Shown here: in pieces, positions 1 to 6,996 of the stretch
How the letters are laid out: every line of letters starts with the position of its first letter
Numbering within the stretch: position 1 is the stretch's first letter
Source of the DNA: JAGLCY01 sp965369705
GTDB lineage: Bacteria; Krumholzibacteriota; Krumholzibacteriia; LZORAL124-64-63
Direction of reading: 5' to 3'
DNA length: 10,810 nt
NCBI GenBank assembly: GCA_965369705.1
Contig: CBDURF010000121.1
Span: 1 to 10,810, forward strand
Notes under the pieces: model-generated
The model's input: only the letters and a program-made list of their open reading frames with translations
Told to the model about the DNA's origin: nothing
Databases searched by the model: none
Translations under genes and position numbers: made by a program

Positions 1-1487
1 CGCTCGGGGAAGATCTGGTAGATGATGCCGTCCTTGGCCCATTCGGGCGTGAAGAAGGGCGGGAAATCCGCGCCACGGTAGACGAAGGGCGGGGCGGTCT
101 TGTCGGCAGCCATTCCCTTCGCCCCGAAAAACTCAGTGGTTTCGGCGTCGCGGTAGGCGATGACGTACGCCAGTTCGTCAGCCGGATCGCCCAGGGTCAC
201 GGTAGTCCGGTAGTACTGGAAGGAGGCGTCGCTTTCGACAGGCTCCATCACCACGGACGTTTCCGGACCCCCGCCGGCCTGGTATACCAAGGCGACCTCT
301 TCTACATCGTTCAGGTGTGCCTTGGCCGTCAGCGAGATTTCCGTCGGGCTCAAGGGATTGCAGGTCGAGTAGTCGAACACCGGTTCGAGGTCGTCGCTGT
401 AGATCTTGCCGTCGCCAAGTTCGATCTCGATGGTGGCGAAGCTGGCGTCCACCTCCAGGACCGAATTCTGACCGCCGAAGCCGTCCTCCACCCCCTTGGG
501 ATTGTTGGGATCCTGATGCCAGTTGCCGTCCACCACGAACTTGTACTGGTAGGTCCCCTGGGCCAGCAGCAACGTGACGGTGTAGGCGCCGTCGTTGTCG
601 GTGTCGGTCATGCGCGTTTTGGAATCGTTCCAATCGTTGAAGGTGCCGGCCAAAAAGATGTTGCTGACACCGGAGATGACCGGCGTGTACCTGAATTCGA
701 CCGAGCGCAGCTCGCCATCACCGGCGGCCGCCATCGCCGCCCCGCCAGCCGCCGCGCCAGCCGCCGCGCCGCCGCCACCGGCGGTGGCCGCATCCACCTT
801 GTCCTTGCCTGCGGCCACGTGCACGACGGAGTTTTGACCGCCGAAGCCGTCATCGGTCGCGTTGGCGTTGGCGGGATCCTGGGTCCAGTTACCGTCGACG
901 ACGAACTTGTAGCCATAGTCACCCGGGGCAAGTTCGAGGGTCTTGGTCCAGACACCGTCGGCATTGTCCAACAAGTCCGCGGAATCGCTCCAGCCGTTGA
1001 ACTCCCCGGCCAGGAAGACCTGCGTGGCATTGGGATCCTCATAACGGAAGGTGACCTGGGCCTTGCCGCCGGTCGCCTGGCTGGTGGCGGCCGGGGCGGC
1101 CACGGTCGTCGCCGCGGCTCCGGCTGCTCCGGCGGCAGCCATCTCCTCCACGTCAGCGGGCACGGTAACCACTGAATTATTTCCGCCGAAACCGTCCTCG
1201 GCGGTGTTGGGGTTGGCCGGGTCCGCGGTCCAGGATCCGCCGACCACGAACTTGTATTGATACGTGCCCGGATCCAGATCCAGGGTCACGGTCCAGATCC
1301 CGTCCGCATTGATCATGAGGTTGGCCGAATCGCTCCAGCCATTGAATTCCCCGGCCAGGTAGACGACCCCGGCGTCGGGAGCTTCATGCTGGAAAGTCAC
1401 CTTGACGGCCTGGGCGGGCAGGCTTATGGCCATCAGCAACAGCAAGGCCACGGAAAAGGCGGAAGCGATTTTCTTCGATTCGAACAT
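1..1487 (-). CDS. Secreted GH13 alpha-amylase-family enzyme with three CBM48-like domains (3' end outside window)
   Basis: The first 495 codons of a larger gene are visible. Residues 1-27 form a Sec signal peptide with a probable cleavage after Ala-Gln-Ala27. Three homologous CBM48/AMPK-type glycogen-binding domains follow at about 28-108, 139-220 and 257-345. Each has a LAG(E/T)FN(G/D)W core, a YKFVV(D/G)G(N/S)W strand, a DP-x-N segment and a DGFGG(Q/N)NSV ending. Ala/Gly-rich linkers separate them. Residues 346-480 look like another beta-sandwich, perhaps the CBM34-type N-terminal domain of neopullulanase-like enzymes. The visible part ends in AKDGIIYQIFPE, the typical first strand of a GH13 barrel, so the catalytic residues lie outside the window. 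The ATG at 1487 has AGGAG 8 nt upstream. The likely role is hydrolysis of starch, glycogen or maltodextrins outside the cytoplasm. Exact specificity cannot be told from this part. Confidence 0.9.
   Translation of the reverse strand, partial: MFESKKIASAFSVALLLLMAISLPAQAVKVTFQHEAPDAGVVYLAGEFNGWSDSANLMINADGIWTVTLDLDPGTYQYKFVVGGSWTADPANPNTAEDGFGGNNSVVTVPADVEEMAAAGAAGAAATTVAAPAATSQATGGKAQVTFRYEDPNATQVFLAGEFNGWSDSADLLDNADGVWTKTLELAPGDYGYKFVVDGNWTQDPANANATDDGFGGQNSVVHVAAGKDKVDAATAGGGGAAAGAAAGGAAMAAAGDGELRSVEFRYTPVISGVSNIFLAGTFNDWNDSKTRMTDTDNDGAYTVTLLLAQGTYQYKFVVDGNWHQDPNNPKGVEDGFGGQNSVLEVDASFATIEIELGDGKIYSDDLEPVFDYSTCNPLSPTEISLTAKAHLNDVEEVALVYQAGGGPETSVVMEPVESDASFQYYRTTVTLGDPADELAYVIAYRDAETTEFFGAKGMAADKTAPPFVYRGADFPPFFTPEWAKDGIIYQIFPE
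745..768. repeat. 12-bp tandem duplication in an inter-domain linker
   Basis: Two exact head-to-tail copies of CCAGCCGCCGCG lie inside the linker between the second and third CBM48 domains of the leftward amylase. Twelve bases is four codons, so each copy encodes Ala-Ala-Ala-Gly in the sense strand and changes linker length without a frameshift. Further GCC-rich sequence continues to about position 790. Confidence 0.7.
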
Positions 1488-1727
1488 CTCGCAAGCTCCT
1501 TGGAAGATTGGCAAGTCTTCAACGGGAATTTGGAATTTTAACAGAGCACACCGGACAATCATAGGGCTATCGGAAACACCCGCGCACCGCACCGTCGCAA
1601 AACTCCACAAAAGGACTCCTGAAATTACCCCTCGGGGGTCCTTCCCGGGCGGAATGTGCTATTATTATAGAAGTCATGACGCCTTTCACCGTTCCGTATT
1701 ATCTCACCCGTCACCCAGGAGCGTTTC
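1488..1727. promoter_or_regulatory. Divergent intergenic promoter region between two GH13 genes
   Basis: This 240-bp gap separates the start codons of two divergent alpha-amylase-family genes and must hold at least the leftward promoter. No gene is seen in it. TATTAT at 1660-1665 (overlapped by another at 1663-1668) could be a rightward -10, and TAAAAT on the minus strand near 1536-1541 a leftward -10, but neither has a convincing -35. Small dyads are present: GAAGA/TCTTC at 1503-1520 in the leftward leader, ACCCC/GGGGT around 1627-1639, and AGGAC/GTCCT around it. Any of these could be a regulator site. The rightward gene has AGGAG 6 nt before its ATG. Confidence 0.55.
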
Positions 1728-3629
1728 ATGGACCGGTTCCGTTTTCCTGTAGCCACGCCTTTCCGCTTGATGATCATGCTTGCCCTGGCTGCCGCAATCG
1801 GACTACTTGCCGCCGCCGGCTGCACCGATCAGAACACCCTCCTGGACCCGGACTCGCCCTCGGCAGACAACTCCGCCAAGGCCCATACGGATACCTTCAC
1901 CCTGTTGGCCTACGACCTGGATTCGGTGCATCTGGCCGGTTCGGTGAATGGTTGGGTCGACAATGATCCCGCCTGGGAACTGACCCTGCAGCCGGACGGG
2001 CATACCTGGCGCCTGATCACCCAGGTTCCCGACGGTATGTTCACCTACAAGTACGTGCTGAGGATCGGCGTCCAGAAGGAGTGGCTCACCGACCCCGCGG
2101 CCCTCGAGGTCACCCCGGACGGCTTCCACGCCAGCCCCGCCTACTGGAATGTCCTGCGCGGCCGCCAGGTCGTCACCCCGGACCCCCTGCCCTCTCCCAT
2201 CGACCGCTCACAGCTTGTGATCTACGAGGTCAACCTGAACGACTTCAGCGCCACCGGCACCTTCGCCGGAGCCACGAACAACTTCACCACGGCCGCCGAT
2301 CTGGTCGATCTGGGCGTCAACGCCATCGAACTGATGCCGGTGACCGCGCCTTCCTACAACGGCTGGGGGTACGATCCGGTGCTGCAGTACGCGCCCAACC
2401 CCTCTTTCGGATGGCCAACCACCTTCGCCACCCTGGTGGACGTCGCCCACAGCCACGGTATGGCGGTGATCCTGGACGTAGTTGTAAACCACATGTCCGG
2501 CAGCGCCCCTCTGCGGCAACTCGACGATTTCACGGGCACCTACCACTTCACGACCCTGGAGGAAAATCCCTGGGGCCTGGTCGAACTCAACTGGACGGAT
2601 CCCCTCCTCCAGGAGCATATCCTGGGCGCTCTTTGTCATTGGGTGGATACATACAAGGTGGACGGTTTCCGCTTGGACTACATCGGCGGCGAACCCTACA
2701 GCACCTGGGTGTTGATCAAGGATCATCTGAAAACCAAATATCCGGATATCCTGCTGATCGCCGAGGATTTCGATTATCCGCCCAACTCCATCAACCCCTA
2801 CGGCTTCGACGCCCAGTGGGGCGGCAACCATACCGACGGCTGGGGCGGCGGCGGCAACAACTTCAACCAGGTGATGATCACCGCCCTGACCCAGAACGGC
2901 TTCGCCTGGCGGGGTGAACTCGTTCCCTCGGTGGGCGCCTTCGGCGCCGTCTACAACAACATGTGGGCCGTGGCCAACGTGATCTCGGGCAACAGCAACT
3001 ACACCGGCGGCATCCCCGGCGACGGTTTCAGCGACGTGAAATTCCTGGAGAGCCACGACGAGAACCGGGTGGTCTGGTCGGTGGACAACATCGGTTCGAT
3101 CGGCGCCCAGGGGATCGGGGGACTTCGGAAAGCCCATCTGGGCGCGGTGGTGTCCATGACCAGCGTCGGAATTCCCATGCTCTACAACGGCCAGGAGATC
3201 GGCAGCGACGAGTACCGGCCGCAGGGCACCTCCACCTACAAAATCAACTGGAACGGCGGGGATACCGGCGTGCGTCGGACCTACAGGCGCATGATCGACT
3301 TCCGGCTGAATATTCCGGCGTTGAGCACCGAAAACATCTTCTTCCATTGGCGGGCCGGCAACATCGACCAGGTGGAATACACCATGGTTTACTGGCGCGG
3401 TTCGACCAGCGTCGATACCCAGGCGGAGGTGATCGTGGCCTGCAATTTCGACCATCTGGACCACACCTGGGACGTTCCCTTCCCCAAAATCGGCACCTGG
3501 GTCAAGTATGATCCCGCGGCTGGCAACGTGGAGACGGTCGTTATCCCCTCCCTCACCCAGAACATGACCGTGCCCGCCTCGACCGCCCTGATTTGGATCC
3601 AGGAAGACGGGACCACGGGAGTTCCCTGA
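1728..3629 (+). CDS. GH13 alpha-amylase-family lipoprotein with N-terminal CBM48-like domain
   Basis: The 633-residue product begins with a lipoprotein signal peptide whose lipobox is Ala-Ala-Gly-Cys32, so it is probably anchored in a membrane. Residues 55-145 form a CBM48-like sandwich (HLAGSVNGW at 68-76, TYKYVL at 106-111). The GH13 barrel starts near 160. Conserved region I is DVVVNH (250-255). Region II is GFRLD with nucleophile Asp317. Region III is LIAED with acid/base Glu346. Region IV is ESHDENR with stabiliser Asp444. MLYNGQE (484-490) is typical of the family, and residues 545-625 fit the C-terminal beta domain. All three catalytic acids are present, so an active alpha-glucan hydrolase or transferase is expected. 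The motifs recall the amylase/branching-enzyme/trehalohydrolase side of GH13, and exact activity is unclear. It is divergent from another CBM48 amylase and 120 bp ahead of a sugar ABC ATPase. Confidence 0.93.
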   Translation: MDRFRFPVATPFRLMIMLALAAAIGLLAAAGCTDQNTLLDPDSPSADNSAKAHTDTFTLLAYDLDSVHLAGSVNGWVDNDPAWELTLQPDGHTWRLITQVPDGMFTYKYVLRIGVQKEWLTDPAALEVTPDGFHASPAYWNVLRGRQVVTPDPLPSPIDRSQLVIYEVNLNDFSATGTFAGATNNFTTAADLVDLGVNAIELMPVTAPSYNGWGYDPVLQYAPNPSFGWPTTFATLVDVAHSHGMAVILDVVVNHMSGSAPLRQLDDFTGTYHFTTLEENPWGLVELNWTDPLLQEHILGALCHWVDTYKVDGFRLDYIGGEPYSTWVLIKDHLKTKYPDILLIAEDFDYPPNSINPYGFDAQWGGNHTDGWGGGGNNFNQVMITALTQNGFAWRGELVPSVGAFGAVYNNMWAVANVISGNSNYTGGIPGDGFSDVKFLESHDENRVVWSVDNIGSIGAQGIGGLRKAHLGAVVSMTSVGIPMLYNGQEIGSDEYRPQGTSTYKINWNGGDTGVRRTYRRMIDFRLNIPALSTENIFFHWRAGNIDQVEYTMVYWRGSTSVDTQAEVIVACNFDHLDHTWDVPFPKIGTWVKYDPAAGNVETVVIPSLTQNMTVPASTALIWIQEDGTTGVP

Positions 3630-3643
3630 CCCGCTGATCAGGG
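3624..3643 (+). other. Small hairpin over the amylase stop codon
   Basis: CCCTGA (3624-3629, including the TGA stop) pairs with TCAGGG (3638-3643) across an 8-nt loop. No T-tract follows, so it is not a standard intrinsic terminator. The rest of the 120-bp gap up to 3750 shows no convincing promoter, so the ATPase gene may be transcribed from the amylase promoter. Confidence 0.3.
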
Positions 3644-3749
3644 CAGTGTGATAGCTGTGGAAGCAGTTCCCTGCCTGTGTTAGCCTTGTCCACACGAAAT
3701 TCTCGGGGATGGCCGGGGAATATCCGGCTTCGTCACATGGAGGCATGCA

Positions 3750-4850
<1,101 letters not shown>

Positions 4851-4875
4851 CCGCGGCAACCGGAAAGCTCACCGC

Positions 4876-5460
4876 ATGCGCTACTCGACCGATATCGTAG
4901 TGATCGACCTGGAAGCCACCTGTCCGACCGAAGACCAGGGCAACAACACCATCGAGCGCAGCAGCATCATCGAGATCGGGGCCGTACGGCTCGACCGGCG
5001 CAGCCTGGAGATCACGGGCACCTTCAGCGAACTGGTCCGGCCCGAGGACTATCCCATCGTTCCGTTCATAACCGAGATCACCGGCATCACCCCGGACATG
5101 GTGAAGGACAAGGACACCTTCGATGAGGTCGGTCGGCGCTTCCTGGAGTGGTACGGCCCGCGCAACAAGGCCATCATCGCGGCTTTCGGCGCCTATTACG
5201 ACATTCCCCTGTTGCGTAAGGAGTGTGCGCGTTACGGGCTGGACTACCGCACGCACATCGCCGGCGGCGCCTTCGACCTGCGGGCGGTGGCGACGGTCTG
5301 GCTGGCGACCAACAACCACCGCACCAGCGGACTGACCCTCGACTCGATCCTGGAGAAGATGAACCTCGCCGACCGTTTCACCGCCCACCGGGCGGTCGAG
5401 GACGCCAAGGCCGCCGCCGCGGTGCTGCAGTTGCACCATCTGGGTCGTGCGCTGGATTGA
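4876..5460 (+). CDS. DEDDh 3'-5' exonuclease (DnaQ-like, ERI-1/KapD type)
   Basis: The 194-residue protein is a stand-alone RNase T/DnaQ-fold exonuclease. ExoI is DLEAT with Asp11 and Glu13, ExoII is FGAYYD with Asp109, and ExoIII is HRAVED with His171 and Asp176, the DEDDh arrangement. The insertion after DLEAT and the SSIIEIGAVRLD segment resemble the ERI-1/KapD group, members of which trim RNA 3' ends, rather than DNA polymerase III epsilon. The substrate cannot be read from sequence. The ATG at 4876 follows the ABC ATPase stop by 25 bp and has only a weak SD (GGAAAG). It is therefore probably cotranscribed with the ATPase, with no obvious functional link to sugar uptake. A strong terminator lies about 140 bp downstream. 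Confidence 0.9.
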   Translation: MRYSTDIVVIDLEATCPTEDQGNNTIERSSIIEIGAVRLDRRSLEITGTFSELVRPEDYPIVPFITEITGITPDMVKDKDTFDEVGRRFLEWYGPRNKAIIAAFGAYYDIPLLRKECARYGLDYRTHIAGGAFDLRAVATVWLATNNHRTSGLTLDSILEKMNLADRFTAHRAVEDAKAAAAVLQLHHLGRALD

Positions 5461-5601
5461 AACTCTTGGTTGTGGCTTCGAAATTGTGTTTGGCCATTAA
5501 TCCCGCCACGGCAATTCCACTGTAAGGGTCAACGACATATTGGAAGTTCCCGTTTGGATCTCAGATTATTAACTCATTTGTTATCAATAGGTTGTTTTTC
5601 C

Positions 5602-5626
5602 AAAGTGCCCCCGGGGGCACTTTTTT
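5602..5626 (+). terminator. Intrinsic terminator after the exonuclease gene
   Basis: AAAGTGCCCCC (5602-5612) and GGGGGCACTTT (5613-5623) form a perfect 22-bp palindrome that can fold into a 9-bp stem with a CCGG loop. A run of six T at 5621-5626 follows on the plus strand. This is a textbook rho-independent terminator for the ATPase-exonuclease transcript. Confidence 0.88.
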
Positions 5627-5675
5627 GAGTTATTTTGTTTGTTTTCAATGTGTTACAATTTGCAATCGGCCTTTG

Positions 5676-5684
5676 TGGTATTAT
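5676..5684 (+). promoter_or_regulatory. Possible extended -10 promoter
   Basis: TGGTATTAT matches an extended -10 (TGn followed by TATTAT). There is no good -35 at 17 bp, which extended -10 promoters can tolerate. The predicted start, near 5691, would fall inside the first TTGACAA/TTGTCAA dyad, an arrangement expected for a repressed promoter. No protein gene lies downstream on this strand, so the promoter is tentative. Confidence 0.35.
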
Positions 5685-5758
5685 TGACAACATATTTATT
5701 GTCAAAAACTCGGTAAAGTAAACAAATATGTTGTCAACCACGCAGCCATTGACAACAT
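5684..5758. repeat. Cluster of TTGACAA/TTGTCAA inverted repeats
   Basis: Four heptamers occur: TTGACAA at 5684-5690, TTGTCAA at 5699-5705, TTGTCAA at 5731-5737 and TTGACAA at 5749-5755. The first pair forms a dyad with an 8-nt spacer. Beyond the heptamers, TTGACAACATATTT (5684-5697) has a perfect 14-bp inverted copy at 5724-5737, and TTGACAACAT recurs at 5749-5758, overlapping the palindrome ACATTAATGT (5755-5764). The layout fits binding sites for a dimeric DNA-binding protein, either a repressor or a transposase at an element end. Confidence 0.6.
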
Positions 5759-5770
5759 TAATGTCGTCCC

Positions 5771-5796
5771 AAATCGCCCCCCGGGGGGTCGATTTT
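5771..5796. repeat. G/C-core hairpin with AAATCG/CGATTT flanks
   Basis: AAATCG (5771-5776), CCCCCC (5777-5782), GGGGGG (5783-5788), a single unpaired T and CGATTT (5790-5795) form an almost perfect dyad. On the plus strand only TTTT follows, so it may be a weak terminator or simply a palindromic element. Confidence 0.45.
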
Positions 5797-5814
5797 CGCA
5801 GTTATATTTTTTAT

Positions 5815-5828
5815 CCAGGCGCGCCTGG
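5815..5828. repeat. 14-bp perfect palindrome
   Basis: CCAGGCGCGCCTGG is its own reverse complement. It sits just after the T-rich stretch TATATTTTTTAT. It is not followed by a T-tract on either strand, so it does not look like a terminator. An operator or part of a mobile-element remnant is possible. Confidence 0.45.
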
Positions 5829-5882
5829 AACCGTCGCAAAAGACGACGATCCTGCCGGACACAATTTCAGAGGCACAACCAG

Positions 5883-5911
5883 AAAAATAAACCCCTGCGT
5901 GGTTTTGGGGT
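5883..5911 (-). terminator. Probable leftward intrinsic terminator for the M48 gene
   Basis: Read on the minus strand, ACCCC (5911-5907) pairs with GGGGT (5895-5891), followed by TTTATTTTT. An alternative AAACC/GGTTT stem overlaps it. The stem is short and the loop is 11 nt, so strength is uncertain. If it is used, the long inverted repeat at 5931-6040 lies inside the 3' untranslated region of the M48 transcript. Confidence 0.4.
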
Positions 5912-5930
5912 GGTGCCGGTGGGGTAGGGC

Positions 5931-6040
5931 GGAAGCAGGGGGGCCCCATGCAGGGATGGTCCCGGTAATCCGCAGGCGCGATTCGAAGAATCACGCTGAG
6001 GACATCCGGGACCATCCCTGCATGGGGCCCCCCTGCTTCC
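5931..6040. repeat. Perfect 35-bp inverted repeat with 40-nt spacer
   Basis: The arm at 5931-5965 (GGAAGCAGGG at its outer end, GGTCCCGG at its inner end) is exactly the reverse complement of 6006-6040. The spacer holds a smaller hairpin, GATTC-GAA-GAATC. Symmetry weakens outside the arms after one mismatch and three further pairs. Each arm also contains the palindrome GGGGCCCC. The right arm ends 8 bp from the M48 stop codon. No transposase, clear target-site duplication or adjacent T-tract is visible. Confidence 0.9.
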
Positions 6041-6048
6041 ACCCGGCC

Positions 6049-6852
6049 TTACTGGTAGTACCCCAACGCCTCAACCATGTGATCATTCATCTGCCGGATA
6101 CGCGTTGCGTCGGAAGGATGCGTGGACATGAACTCGGGCGGCTTCTGTCCACCACCGGCGGACATCCGCTCCCAGAATTTCGGCGCCTCGCGGGGATCGT
6201 ACCCGGCCATCGCCATGAAGATCAGACCCATGTGATCCGCTTCGCTCTCATGCTTGCGGCTGTAGGGAAGCATGGCGCCGTACTGGGCGCCCACCGCGAA
6301 CACGGACATGTAGATGGCCTGTGTCTGTTCGGGCTTGGTCTTGACGGCCTCCGACAAGGCCATCCCGCCCAACTGCAGGGCCATCTGGTGGCTCATGCGT
6401 TCACTGCCGTGCTCGGCGATGGCGTGGGCGATCTCGTGGCCCATGACCACCGCGACGCCCGCATCGTCCCGACAGATCGGCAGGATCCCCGTGTAGAAAG
6501 CCACCTTGCCGCCCGGCATGCACCAGGCGTTGGCCTGGTCGCTCTCGATGAGGTTGAACTCCCAGGCGTAACCCTTGAGGTGGTTGGACATGCCGTGGTC
6601 GCGGAAATACTTCTCAACCGCGACCTGGATGCGGCCGCCGACCCGCTTGATCATGGCCGTGGCTTCGGCATCGGTACTGAGACTGCTTTCGGAAATCACC
6701 TGCTCGTACTGCTGGAAACTCATGGCGTTCATTTCGCTGTCGGAAATCAGGCTCAGCTGTTTGCGCCCGGTGATGGGCACCGTGGCGCAGGCCGCCACCA
6801 GGACCGCCAGCAGCAGCACGGAAATCGTCAGGATTGTTTTCTTGCCTATCAT
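6049..6852 (-). CDS. M48-family metallopeptidase lipoprotein (LoiP/YggG-like)
   Basis: The 267-residue protein is a zinc endopeptidase likely anchored as a lipoprotein in the cell envelope. The lipobox is Val-Ala-Ala-Cys22. The active site is HEIAH (His139, Glu140, His143), and the third zinc ligand is probably Glu202 in ESEAD (202-206). The segment ATVPITGRKQLSLIS right after the lipidated Cys is characteristic of the LoiP/YggG group. LoiP-type proteases degrade damaged or misassembled outer-membrane proteins. The start was placed at the ATG at 6852 because GGAGG lies 6 nt upstream; an in-frame ATG 12 codons earlier has no SD and would put charged residues before the signal peptide. It is divergent from a FadL-like outer-membrane protein gene. 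Confidence 0.92.
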   Translation of the reverse strand: MIGKKTILTISVLLLAVLVAACATVPITGRKQLSLISDSEMNAMSFQQYEQVISESSLSTDAEATAMIKRVGGRIQVAVEKYFRDHGMSNHLKGYAWEFNLIESDQANAWCMPGGKVAFYTGILPICRDDAGVAVVMGHEIAHAIAEHGSERMSHQMALQLGGMALSEAVKTKPEQTQAIYMSVFAVGAQYGAMLPYSRKHESEADHMGLIFMAMAGYDPREAPKFWERMSAGGGQKPPEFMSTHPSDATRIRQMNDHMVEALGYYQ

Positions 6853-6900
6853 GGGATTCCTCCGGATTACCACCTGTTTGCAGACCATTCAAGTCGTTCC

Positions 6901-6952
6901 AGTTTAACTCGCGGTCCGCCCGCTTGCAATCGGGCCGTTGGTGGCCTAACCT
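6901..6952. promoter_or_regulatory. Face-to-face divergent promoters sharing a palindromic TTGCAA
   Basis: TTGCAA at 6924-6929 is palindromic, so it reads as a -35-like hexamer on both strands. Exactly 17 bp away rightward is TAACCT (6947-6952), and exactly 17 bp away leftward is TAAACT (minus strand, 6906-6901). Predicted transcript starts near 6959 and 6894 would leave leaders of about 40 nt before each gene's start. The hexamers are only moderate matches to the sigma-70 consensus, so this is a proposal. Confidence 0.4.
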
Positions 6953-6996
6953 CGAAAAAATGTCATTGCCTTCTGGATCAGCCTCACGGGAGTACC

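Larger units (their letters stand above)
5461..6048. other. Gene-free, palindrome-rich intergenic region between convergent genes
   Basis: About 590 bp separate the exonuclease stop from the M48 stop. No reading frame here has a credible SD, start and coding character. From 5461 to about 5770 the DNA is clearly more AT-rich than the genes around it, and from about 5920 it turns G/C-rich. Sub-elements are listed separately: a rightward terminator, an extended -10-like sequence, a TTGACAA/TTGTCAA cluster, two G/C palindromes, a leftward terminator and a long inverted repeat. Such density between convergent genes suggests an acquired remnant, an unannotated RNA, or both. Confidence 0.6.

Noticed and set aside
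315..1175. Long plus-strand open frame opposite the CBM48 amylase
   Set aside because: It mirrors the strongly supported signal peptide and CBM48 domains on the minus strand. Its composition (Gly, Arg, Val, His) is typical of antisense frames in GC-rich genes.
5931..6040. Insertion sequence or CRISPR array
   Set aside because: There is no transposase frame within 110 bp, no clear target-site duplication, and only two inverted arms, not spaced direct repeats.
5758..6042. 94-codon minus-strand frame through the long inverted repeat
   Set aside because: Its start lies inside the repeat arm, both arms simply encode mirrored Pro/Gly-rich peptides, and no SD or domain is visible.
6853..6888. Longer M48 start 12 codons upstream
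   Set aside because: It lacks an SD and adds charged residues ahead of the lipoprotein signal, while the chosen ATG has GGAGG at ideal spacing.
5728..6996. Upstream extension of the FadL-like reading frame from an ATG at 5728
   Set aside because: It has no SD, crosses the long inverted repeat and is antisense to the M48 gene. A signal peptide with an SD starts at 6997.
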